From JBFYTX01 sp963739515 (GTDB lineage Bacteria > Chloroflexota > Dehalococcoidia > Dehalococcoidales > RBG-16-60-22): a stretch of 64,000 bases of DNA. Below are positions 1 to 8,274 of the stretch, one piece after another (position 1 is the first letter of the stretch; each line of letters opens with the position of its first letter). The notes beneath the pieces are model-generated. The model saw only the letters and a program-made list of their open reading frames with translations, ran no database searches and was not told where the DNA came from. The stretch is from the NCBI GenBank assembly GCA_963739515.1, contig CAVUAO010000003.1, positions 806,001-870,000 on the forward strand, read 5' to 3'. The position numbers and the translations under genes are program-made.

Positions 1-394
1 AGTAGCAGAAATAGGTGGTGTTATCGCCCCAGTATTTATTCCAGCCGGTATGGACAATAATGATATCGCCGGCTTTCATCGGCAGCTTCTTGTTGGCGGC
101 GTCGAGGTCCTTGGCGGTAATAAGTTCCCATTTCTTCTTGGGAATATCCCAGACGACGGCATCGCCATAATAGCAGGTCAGGGGAATTTCATGGGTAAAA
201 CGTCCTCCCTCGAAGACATGGGCCGGCGAATCGGCATGAGTTGTACAATGCATTACGGTGGTTACCGTCTGAGAAAGCACGCCGGATTTAGCCATATAAT
301 GCATTCTCTCAATCTTAACATCCGCAAAATACGGCCAGAGCGGTGAACCGTTACCGAATGGATGGCTTAAATCAACCAGTATTTCTTTTCCCAT
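1..394 (-). CDS. Cyclase family protein (kynurenine formamidase-like hydrolase), 3' end outside window
   Basis: The reading frame starts at an ATG at 394-392 behind a strong AAGGAGG Shine-Dalgarno and runs off the left edge, so about 131 residues are visible. The segment MHCTTHADSPAHV (about residues 48-60) is the metal-binding HxTHxDxPxH signature of the cyclase/formamidase superfamily (PF04199). These enzymes hydrolyse amide, ester or ring C-C bonds with a Mn or Zn ion. It is the last visible gene of a minus-strand run with an SDR and transhydroxylase-like subunits, 39 bp after the SDR stop. In that context a ring-opening hydrolase acting on a reduced phenolic is plausible, but this is inference. 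The family call is firm and the substrate is unknown. Confidence 0.8.
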   Translation of the reverse strand, partial: MGKEILVDLSHPFGNGSPLWPYFADVKIERMHYMAKSGVLSQTVTTVMHCTTHADSPAHVFEGGRFTHEIPLTCYYGDAVVWDIPKKKWELITAKDLDAANKKLPMKAGDIIIVHTGWNKYWGDNTTYFCY

Positions 395-433
395 AATGGA
401 TACCTCCTTGAATTATTACTATCAAGTATTGTA

Positions 434-1204
434 TTAGCAGGTAGTCACGCCGCCGTCGATATAGAGTATTTGTCCGGTGATAAAATTGGAAGCTGCTGAC
501 GCAAAAAATATGGTAGCCCCGACGATGTCCTCCGGTAGAGCCCAGCGGCCCATGGGGATGCGGCTCTTCATATACTTGGCATAATCCGGATTAAGCAAAG
601 CCTCAGGAGTCAGTGTCAAAGGGGTCTCCACAATAGTGGGGGCCACCGCATTTACCAGCACGTTATGTTTCGCCCACTCGCAGGCGAGCGTACGCGTCAG
701 GGTGTCCACCGCTCCCTTGCTGGCACAGTAGGCGGCATAGTTAGCTGGCAGGCCATATCTGCCCCGCACCGACGAAAGGTTGATAATCCGGCCGCTTTTT
801 TGCTTAATCATGACCCGGCCCACTGCCTGGCAACACAGGAACGTCCCGCGGGTATTGATATCCATCACCTGTTGCCATTCGTCAATGGGGAAAGTTTCGG
901 CAGGTTTGCGAATAGATATCCCATGAGCATTTACCAGGATATCGATGTGAGAAAATTTTTTCATGACGGTGTCTACCATGGCTGCCACGGATTTTTCTTG
1001 AGAGACATCAACGGCGACCGCCAGGGACTTCCTCCCTTTGCCCTGTATTTCTTTAACTACCGGCTCGAGGTGCTCCAATTTCCGACTGGTTATAATAACA
1101 TCCGCGCCAGCATCGGCTAAACCCAGAGCTTGAGCATGTCCAATGCCACCCCCGCCACCGGCCACGACCGCCACTTTACCCGTAAGATCAAATAAATTAG
1201 TCAT
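434..1204 (-). CDS. SDR family NAD(P)-dependent oxidoreductase
   Basis: A 256-residue classical short-chain dehydrogenase. The N-terminal cofactor motif is the glycine-rich AGGGGGIG (about residues 15-22). The NNAG-type motif appears as NAHG near residue 92. The catalytic Ser-Tyr-Lys set is visible as NLSS and YAAYCASK. The C-terminus has the usual DGG ending (YIDGGVTTC). A GGGGG stretch precedes the ATG. It lies 37 bp after the transhydroxylase-like beta subunit gene. Phloroglucinol reductase of anaerobic degraders is reported to be an SDR, so a role in reducing a hydroxylated ring is a reasonable hypothesis. Sequence alone does not separate it from gluconate- or acyl-type SDRs. Confidence 0.85.
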   Translation of the reverse strand: MTNLFDLTGKVAVVAGGGGGIGHAQALGLADAGADVIITSRKLEHLEPVVKEIQGKGRKSLAVAVDVSQEKSVAAMVDTVMKKFSHIDILVNAHGISIRKPAETFPIDEWQQVMDINTRGTFLCCQAVGRVMIKQKSGRIINLSSVRGRYGLPANYAAYCASKGAVDTLTRTLACEWAKHNVLVNAVAPTIVETPLTLTPEALLNPDYAKYMKSRIPMGRWALPEDIVGATIFFASAASNFITGQILYIDGGVTTC

Positions 1205-1241
1205 TTTAGTTATCCCCCTTAAACTCTAAACGCGCAACTAT

Positions 1242-2078
1242 TTAAGCCTTCGCCAAAAATATATCGCCAAGGTATTTGTCGGTTTTCAGATCAACACTGA
1301 CTGCCTTTGGGTTATAGCCGGTAAATTCCAGGTTTAACTTGTATTTCCCGGCGTCAAGACCATCGAATTCAAAATCGCCGTAGTTGTTGGTCGTTGTCTT
1401 GAAAGACTTTCCATCGACCGTCAGAGTTGCTTTGACCCCATCGGCGCATTCATCTGTGTCCCCGAATACCACCGTGCCGGCGATGAAGCTCCTGGTTATT
1501 TTGTAAAGGTCGATATAGTATACGCTGGGGCCGGTGTTCCATTCAGGGTGGAAAACCTCGGCCCTGGATGATTTTAACAGTTTGGATGCCTCACTCTTCG
1601 GGTCGTCCAGATCGCCGAAAGTCAAAGCTCCGGTCGGGCAGGCCTGAACACACCGGGGAATCCCGCCTTCTTCCAGCCGGTGGACACAGAAGGTGCATTT
1701 CTGGGGGAGCTTCTTGTCTTCATTCCAGTAGATCACCCCGTAAGGACAGGACTTAACTACCTGGGACTGCCCGACGGCCTTCTGCGGGTCGATGACCACG
1801 ATACCGTCAGGTCTCTGATAGAGAGCACCGTTCTTGGCTGCCTTAATGCACGGCGCATCCTCGCACTGCATACAGGGCAAAGGCATATAGGCAACTTTGA
1901 TAAAGGGATGTTTACCGCGTTCGTTCTTGGGAAGATTCATCCAGAACTGCCCGTGCCTCGGCTGGGCGGCAGTGTAGGGAGGATAATCGTTATCCCAGTA
2001 TTCGTCTTTACAGGCAATAAAACAGCAATAGCAGGCATTGCATTTTGATATATCGACTACTAAACCCCACTTAGTCAT
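1242..2078 (-). CDS. bthL: Transhydroxylase-like beta subunit: four-cluster-type ferredoxin with C-terminal Ig-like domain
   Basis: The best start is the ATG at 2078 (MTKWGLVV); a GGAGG lies 8 bases upstream, inside the five-codon longer frame. The N-terminal about 190 residues carry dense ferredoxin cysteines: CNACYCCFIAC, CMQCEDAPC, CPYG and CTFC...CVQACPTG. This is the electron-transfer subunit pattern of DMSO-reductase family enzymes. The last about 80 residues form a carboxypeptidase-regulatory-like beta sandwich (NNYGDFEFDGLDAGKY). Ferredoxin plus this tail is the architecture of the small subunit of Pelobacter acidigallici pyrogallol-phloroglucinol transhydroxylase. It begins 20 bp after the stop of the matching large subunit. 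The frame is intact, unlike its partner. Subunit role is well supported; substrate is inferred. Confidence 0.8.
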   Translation of the reverse strand: MTKWGLVVDISKCNACYCCFIACKDEYWDNDYPPYTAAQPRHGQFWMNLPKNERGKHPFIKVAYMPLPCMQCEDAPCIKAAKNGALYQRPDGIVVIDPQKAVGQSQVVKSCPYGVIYWNEDKKLPQKCTFCVHRLEEGGIPRCVQACPTGALTFGDLDDPKSEASKLLKSSRAEVFHPEWNTGPSVYYIDLYKITRSFIAGTVVFGDTDECADGVKATLTVDGKSFKTTTNNYGDFEFDGLDAGKYKLNLEFTGYNPKAVSVDLKTDKYLGDIFLAKA

Positions 2079-2097
2079 ATTTTTATCCTCCATTACT

Positions 2098-4695
2098 CTA
2101 CTTCCATTTTTCTATTTCGACCAGGCATGAGTTTGGAGCCATGCCGCAGGCATTTTTGGAAATGAAGCGATGATTGGTCAGCAGGTTAATGCATCCGCCC
2201 TTATCCGGCTGATTCACCGGGCTTGCCGATAGGCTCATAGATGGCGCAGGACTCATAGGAATGAACGACTCCCGGCGGCACGCGTCCGGTGACCTGGGCG
2301 GCCAGTAACACTTCACCCCGGTCATTAAAGGCTTTGACGATGTCGCCTTCTTTAATACCCCTCTTTTTGGCGTCGTCCGGGTTGATACGGATCACCCAGT
2401 AATAATACCCGTCCGCCATCTTGACCCTGTGTTCCGGTATCTCGTTCACCCAACATTCCTTGCCATCATACATGGTATGGAAGCTGTAAGCTGGGATGGG
2501 GTGAAATTAGTTGCAGCGGATATTTTGTATACAAGCTCCGTGGTATGATGCCCTTCCCATGAAGGGATATATTTGGTGACGGGCGGTCTCTCCTTGATCG
2601 TTGGGGTCAAAGCGCTTGAGACTCTGCGATTCAAATTCAATTTTGCCCGATCTGGGTATCGACGTGACCTACGGCATCAGGCAAGTCCCTGGGTAGCGCC
2701 GCCGACAGGGCCCCAGTCGATGTCATCCTTTTTCCTGTTTTCGGCAAACCATCTGAGGGCCGGGGTTGGTTTATAGTTTTTCGGCAGCGGTACGACGAAG
2801 TAGCCCTTCTTCTCGAATTCTTCCCAGGAAATATATTTCGGCAGGTCGCTGGCTTGAACACGCTCTTTACCCAGTCCAGTTCGTTCAGTGCCGCCTTCGG
2901 TGAATTTCTCGTAGAACCCGAGTCTCTTGGCGACCATGGCGAATATCTCATAGTCAGACTTGGACTCACCGAGCGGCTCGATGCATTTCTTCTGGAAGAC
3001 GATCATCCGGCGGTTGCACCCGTAAGACGAATGGGGGATATAGCCTGAGCAGTTGGCCCACTCGCCGATGTCCCACCTCTCGAAGTTGGAGCAGGCGGGC
3101 AGTATCAGGTCGGCGAATTTAGCTTCACCTTCCAGGTAAATAGACTGGTTGACGACAAATTCCAGCTTGGGGCTCTGGTACATCTTAACCCAGCGGTTGG
3201 TATTGTTCATGGTGCCGATATAGGCCCCGCCATAACGCCAGAACATCTTCAGATCTGAGAATACCCGTCTTCAGGGTATTTATATTTCTTGAACTGGGTC
3301 TCGGTGGAATCGCCGCAGAAGCCCTTGCCCCGCCATTCCTGGGGTGGGTCCATGATGCATTCCGGCACCAGGATCCTGGGTATATGCTGCCCGCCGGGAT
3401 TGTTCAACGTTGAACTCGTCGGGTGGGCGGTGATGCCGCGAGGTATCAACTGGTAAGCGGCAGCAGTGTTGGCAGGATCGCCGGATATACCGCCTTCAGC
3501 GTATCCCGGGAAAAAGAAATCGCCATTGTAGGGGGCGCCGCCGGTGGTCGACCAGATGTTGCTGCCCGGTTTGCCCAACCCCTGCATGGCGGCCAGCAGC
3601 ACCATCATCCTCGCCCATTCCGTGCCGTAGGCGGTGCGGCAGGCGCCTCCCCACCCTCCGAGCCCCCCGGCTGCCAGCATGGTCTTCTTTTTGCCCCATT
3701 CCCTGGCCAGGGCTCTAATTTCACGGGCCGGTATCCGCGATTCCTTCTCGCGCCCATTCCGGAGTCTTGGGAATGCCGTCATCCTTGCCCAAAATATAAT
3801 CGCACCATTTATCAAAGCCATAGGTATGCGTCTTGACATATTCTTTATCGTAGAGGTTTTCGGTTAGCCAGACATAAGCGATAGCAGCGGCGAAAGCCGT
3901 ATCGGTACCCGGCCTGGGAGCGAACCATTTATCGGAGTAGTTGATGGCGGTGAAGTTGAAGAAGGGGTCGATAAAGACCATTTTAATTCCCAGTTCTTTC
4001 AGCCAGAAACGCCTTATCGCCGATTCCTGTCCGGCGTAGATGCCGCTGGTGGTTGAAGGGTCGCTCGACCAGTAGACGATCATCTCGGTGTGTTTCAGCG
4101 CATCATCCAGGAGGTCGTACTGTCCGGGTATGCCGAGCCTCCAGGAAAAACCCCAGTTATGCATGGCGCCCCAGTGCCAGCCTTCCCAGCTGTCCGGGTT
4201 ATGGTCGGCATAGGTGTAGCCCAGGATATTCATAAACCTGAAATAGGTACTGTGACGATAACCGACATTGCCCCAGTTGTGGTGAGAATCCGTCGTGCTC
4301 AACATTGCGCCGGGACCGTAAGTTGTACGTACTCGAATTATTTCATCACAGAGGATATCCAGGGCTTTTTCCCAACTTATCTCCTTGTAGCCCGATTTGC
4401 CCCTGTTCGCCTGCTTCCTGTCTCCCTTGAGACTGAAGTCTTCTCTTAAAAGGGGATGAAGAATACGGCTGGTGCCATATATCCTCGACCTTTCCGCCAG
4501 GGCGTATGAGGAGACCCTCGCCCTGTTTTCCGGAGAGAATTTCTTGCCGCGCGCCTCGATGACCCAGGTTGCGTCATCTTTGTCGAGTTCCAGTGGCTCG
4601 ATGCGTGTTATCCTCCCCTCCTTCACATAAACATTGACCGGCCCTCCTGTAGTGCAGCTGGTAAGGACCTGCTCGTATTTTTTCGTATTTATCAT
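2098..4695 (-). pseudogene. athL: Transhydroxylase-like molybdopterin alpha subunit, interrupted by several frameshifts
   Basis: Read across frames, this stretch encodes about 865 residues. It follows the Pelobacter acidigallici transhydroxylase alpha subunit (as I remember its sequence) almost end to end. The 5' part (4695 down to about 3745) contains SHHNWGNVGYRHSTYF and HNPDSWEGW; the Asp-Ser of the latter (residues 168-169) corresponds to the Mo-proximal Asp and Mo-ligand Ser. Frame changes are visible near 3744 (one extra base after EWARE), 3251 (TGA at GYSQI), 2690-2660, 2593, 2533, 2485 and 2230. Between them the protein stays well matched, for example LAAGGLGGWGGACR, and the C-terminus is CLVEIEKWK. 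A leaderless DMSO-reductase fold without Tat signal suggests a cytoplasmic enzyme. It is either a recent pseudogene or an intact gene with uncorrected indels. Confidence 0.8.
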
Positions 4696-4991
4696 ATTTT
4701 ATTACCTCCCGCTTCGTTTTCGATTGGCCATGATTGCGTCAGGATTCTTGATAATGACGCATCAAGAGCTATTGCATGTTGCCATCATCCTTTACTTACA
4801 GGTCTCATTCACTTTTCGAGTTTTTTTGTTCCGATGCCGGGCTGGATCCGGAAAGGCAAAATGTCAAGTTCATTTTATTGCCTGAAACATACCATATCGT
4901 CTATCGCTGATCAATCTGAGTAGACCGGCCAAATTTTTCCTGAAACTCGCCGGACTTAAAACCGTTATTAAAAATCCTTTATCTCGTTAAA

Positions 4992-6074
4992 CTACAGTTT
5001 AAAACCTGGTGGCAATGGCGTGAAACGCATATCGCCAAAGTCATATTTCGGCGTCATGGCGATAACTACCATCAGGAAAGGCCTGTCAACCCTCTTGAAA
5101 TAATGTGGATTATGTGCCAGGCCCGCCGGCACCCACTCAGCCGTCGCTTTGGTGGTGACGAATTTCTCTGCCTCGTTTCCCTCACCCAGCCAGAACTCGA
5201 CTTCTCCGCCTAGATTCAGCGTGTCGTGCGGGTCAAGCCCGACGAAAAGGAAAAGTTCATCGAAGTTGTGCGCATGGCCACCTCCTTCGGTGCCCTCTGC
5301 CGCACCACCCTTGAGGATAGTTGGCTCCAGGGAGGGGAGTCCTATTCCGGTTCCCGCGGCATATACATGGAAAATTTCAACCCAGATGGTAGCGTCAGGA
5401 TAAGTGGTCTTATCGAACATCAGTGTCGGTACGGCTACCATGCCGCGTTGATAAGGAAATAAACGGTCCGTGGCAAATTTCACTTCATTAACATATTTCG
5501 TGTATAGCCCTTTACCCTTTTGCTCCTGCCCCACTTTTTCAAAGGAAAAGGCCGGCGGAAGCGGAATCGAGCGAGAAGCGCCGGGATCGAGGCTGTACGT
5601 AGGTGTCATGGCAATAGCCATTTCAATGATAGGTCTATCGCGGCTAGCGACCTTGGTAAAATAATGCGGATTATGTGCCACGTTCCGCGGGACCCATTCG
5701 GCCGTCGGTGTTTTAGCGATAAATTTCTGCGCATCTTTTCCTTCGCCCAGCCAGAACTCGACCTCACCCCCTAGAGATAAGACATCATGCGGATTACTCC
5801 CGAAAAACAAAAAGAGTTCGTCGAAGTCGGGGTGCGCGTGCTGTCCGCCGTCGCCCGGCATCTCTCTACCTTCGATTATCATCGGCAATTCGCCAGGGAT
5901 CATAACTCCGGACCCTGGCGCGTAGATATGGAACGTTTCGACCCAGATTTTGGCCCCCGGGAAGACTTTTTGGTCGAAAATCAGCGAAAAATCCGCAATC
6001 TTGCCCCGGTAGGCTGGGCGTATCAACTCCGTCCATAGCCTTAAGTCGTGAACATATTTTGTATATTTTCCCAT
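4992..6074 (-). CDS. Tandem-duplicated cupin-like protein
   Basis: A 360-residue protein made of two about 175-residue copies of the same domain. Each copy starts with YTKYV, continues with a DELFLF motif, then PHD.L.LGGEVEFWLGEG, and ends with AEWVP..AHNPHYF and IAMTP. Repeated His/Asp/Glu clusters (GQHAHPDFDE and GGHAHNFDE) look like the first cupin metal-binding motif in each half, and AHNPHYF like the second. No signal peptide is seen. It is the first gene upstream of the transhydroxylase-like pair, on the same strand with a 296-bp gap. A metal-dependent role in the same aromatic pathway is possible. I do not recognise a characterised homologue, so function is unassigned. Confidence 0.7.
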   Translation of the reverse strand: MGKYTKYVHDLRLWTELIRPAYRGKIADFSLIFDQKVFPGAKIWVETFHIYAPGSGVMIPGELPMIIEGREMPGDGGQHAHPDFDELFLFFGSNPHDVLSLGGEVEFWLGEGKDAQKFIAKTPTAEWVPRNVAHNPHYFTKVASRDRPIIEMAIAMTPTYSLDPGASRSIPLPPAFSFEKVGQEQKGKGLYTKYVNEVKFATDRLFPYQRGMVAVPTLMFDKTTYPDATIWVEIFHVYAAGTGIGLPSLEPTILKGGAAEGTEGGGHAHNFDELFLFVGLDPHDTLNLGGEVEFWLGEGNEAEKFVTTKATAEWVPAGLAHNPHYFKRVDRPFLMVVIAMTPKYDFGDMRFTPLPPGFKL

Positions 6075-6688
6075 TTAACCATGCCCTCCTTTTAAAATTT
6101 CTGATTTTCTATTTTTCTTTTGCTTTGAGCTATTATCTTATTTGATGCTGCGATCGCATATCTTTTTCGATTTTGTATCAGGTTTTCTAGAAAATAGTAT
6201 TTAAAACCGGTTGCCCAAGCTGTTCAAAGGGCTGCCATTAAATAGGTGGTTAAAATATACCTCATTAAGTCTTTAGCGTCAAGATTTTTATTAGTCTTTT
6301 CGTTAAGAAAATAAATTTAGAATTAAAACTGGCTTGTGCTTGTAGCATATTATTCTGATTCTTAAAATCCTAGATTATAGTGGAACAATATACTTTATAT
6401 TATTAAAGCTAAAAAAACTATAAGCGGGATTGTCAATCTGGTACGAGATAACCCGAAGGTTACCGTGAACATAACTTTAGTTACGTATACATGCAGCTAT
6501 TAGATGGATTTGTTTTGCAATGATGAAGGGGCATTAGATAAGTTACAGACTAAAGGTCACAATTCATCTTATTGTTAACCCGATGGTTCCGACAAACATC
6601 CGAAGGCATGCGTTTAATCCATGTTATACGCAGTGTGAACTAAGAGACAATTGAATTCTCTAAGCTTTTATCGGTTGAGAGAGTATTC
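6075..6688. other. AT-rich intergenic region, no gene seen
   Basis: This 614-bp gap lies between metF (which ends at 6689 on the minus strand) and the start of the cupin gene (6074, minus). It is A+T richer than its surroundings and no reading frame with a plausible start looks coding. It must hold the promoter of the catabolic cluster (reading leftwards) and the terminator of the metF operon. I could not identify either with confidence. Confidence 0.5.
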
Positions 6689-7573
6689 TTAGAGACCTGC
6701 AGCGGCTAGAATATCCGGCACCACTTCTTCCTTACCAATAGCCATGATGTGGACCCCCTCGCAGACAGAGTTTTTCTTCAAAGCAGCAATTGTACGCCCC
6801 GCAATCTCAATTCCTTTGTTTAACATCGCCTCCTTGGGTACTTTGGAAAGCTCATCAATCAAATTTTGAGGGACGAAGATACCGGGTACATTTTCTGTCA
6901 TGTACTTTGCCATTCTGGCGGATGAAAGCAGGACGACGCCAGCCAGTATCTTTACCTTGAGCTTGCGGGCGTATTCCATAAATTTCGCAAAATTCTCTAG
7001 GTCGTAGATGGCCTGGGTCTGGAAAAACTCGGCGCCGGCTTCGATCTTCTTTTCAAATTTAATCAGTTGCGGCTCGATAGGTCGTGCCTCCGGAGTGACG
7101 ATAGCCCCGGCGCAGAAATCCACCGTCCCTTCCAGCTTATTACCACCCATATCCTGACCGGACATCATCTGGCGGACTGCCTTTAAAAGCTGCAACGAAT
7201 CTAGGTCGAAGACACCTTTAGCTTCTTTGTGGTCGCCCACGGTCACGGCATCTCCGGTAAGGCAGAGGACATTCCTGATGCCGCGGCTATAAGCGAAGAG
7301 AAGGTCGGCCTCCAGAGCCATACGGTTGCGGTCGCGGCAGGTCATTTGCATGATAGCCTCACCGCCTTTCTCTTTAATAGCCAGGCAGCCACCCAGGGAG
7401 GGAAAACGCATTACAGAGCTCTGGTGGTCGGTAACGTTGATGGCATCCACCCTATCCTTGAGAATATCGATGTGGTGGAGCATCTTTTCCAGGTTAGTCC
7501 CCTTAGGCGGGGCAACCTCGCTGGTAATGACAAATTTACCGGAGTTGAGGGCTTCCTTAAAACGTGATACCAT
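6689..7573 (-). CDS. metF: Methylenetetrahydrofolate reductase catalytic subunit
   Basis: A 294-residue TIM-barrel flavoprotein. It shows the family features FVITSEVAPPKGT near the N-terminus, NVTDHQSSVMR, MQMTCRDRNR, NVLCLTGD and the GAEFFQTQAIYD segment. It would reduce methylene-H4folate to methyl-H4folate. It starts 13 bp after metV and is the last gene of a run with NuoE, NuoF-GltD and an FDH-like subunit. Pairing with MetV is typical of acetogens and of bacteria with the Wood-Ljungdahl methyl branch. The electron donor is therefore probably a dedicated NAD(P)H- or ferredoxin-linked module rather than free NADH acting on MetF alone; that part is inferred. Confidence 0.93.
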   Translation of the reverse strand: MVSRFKEALNSGKFVITSEVAPPKGTNLEKMLHHIDILKDRVDAINVTDHQSSVMRFPSLGGCLAIKEKGGEAIMQMTCRDRNRMALEADLLFAYSRGIRNVLCLTGDAVTVGDHKEAKGVFDLDSLQLLKAVRQMMSGQDMGGNKLEGTVDFCAGAIVTPEARPIEPQLIKFEKKIEAGAEFFQTQAIYDLENFAKFMEYARKLKVKILAGVVLLSSARMAKYMTENVPGIFVPQNLIDELSKVPKEAMLNKGIEIAGRTIAALKKNSVCEGVHIMAIGKEEVVPDILAAAGL

Positions 7574-7586
7574 TGTCCTTACCCCC

Positions 7587-8231
7587 TCACTGAATTCTTA
7601 AGGCTCTTGGCTTCAAGGTGATGTGGTGGTTCCGAGGCGGCTGGTACTGGCGCATAAGATCGAGCCTGCCCTGCTCTTTCAGGCGGTTATAGATGAGAGT
7701 CCAGGCACAGTCCTTCTCTTTATCCACCTCACACTTGCCATTATTGGTGCCACCGCAGGGACCGTTAACCAGACCTTTATGACAGGCGGTGATGGGACAG
7801 ATACCGGCCGTCTCGCCGAGGAGGCACTGGCCGCACTGGGTGCAAGCCTCACGGAAGTAACCAGGGGTCTCTTCGATGCCGATAAACAGAGTATCCACGG
7901 CCGGAATCACCGGTTTGCCGATATAGAGGTACATCCGGTGGATACCCAGGGCGCAACTCATCGATAAAATACAATCGGCGCTGCGAATATATTGCTCATT
8001 TTCTTTCATGGCCGCTTCGGTCATATCGTCGCAGGCAGTAGGGATGACCACCCCGCCAGTGACGCGTTTACCCATCTGCTGAAGGCGTCCCCTCATCTCT
8101 TCGACCTGGTCAATGCCGCCGGTCTTAGTCATGGTGGTGCAGGTACCGCAGCCAATAACGAATACCCGGTCCAAGCCTTTCAGGCTACGCTGAATCTCAT
8201 CTATCGTTTTTTGCCTAGTTATCGATTTCAT
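7587..8231 (-). CDS. metV: MetV-type methylenetetrahydrofolate reductase partner protein
   Basis: A 214-residue protein of the methylene-H4folate reductase C-terminal family (PF12225 type). The N-terminal half has a GCGTCTTMTKTGG cysteine cluster. The C-terminal half has CTQCGQC, then ETAGICPITACHKGL and NGPCGGTNNGKCEV, with cysteines that in this family bind zinc or Fe-S clusters. MetV binds MetF and relays electrons to its flavin. It lies 13 bp before metF and 43 bp after the NuoF-GltD fusion gene, so it is probably cotranscribed with both. Family assignment is strong; the cluster type is not determinable from sequence. Confidence 0.88.
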   Translation of the reverse strand: MKSITRQKTIDEIQRSLKGLDRVFVIGCGTCTTMTKTGGIDQVEEMRGRLQQMGKRVTGGVVIPTACDDMTEAAMKENEQYIRSADCILSMSCALGIHRMYLYIGKPVIPAVDTLFIGIEETPGYFREACTQCGQCLLGETAGICPITACHKGLVNGPCGGTNNGKCEVDKEKDCAWTLIYNRLKEQGRLDLMRQYQPPRNHHITLKPRALRIQ

Positions 8232-8274
8232 ACCGAACCCCTCCCTTTTCTAAATATCCAACAACACATAATCA

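Noticed and set aside
6075..6688. Possible RNA gene or riboswitch in the 614-bp gap before the cupin gene
   Set aside because: No tRNA, known riboswitch core or stable long stem could be recognised by eye.
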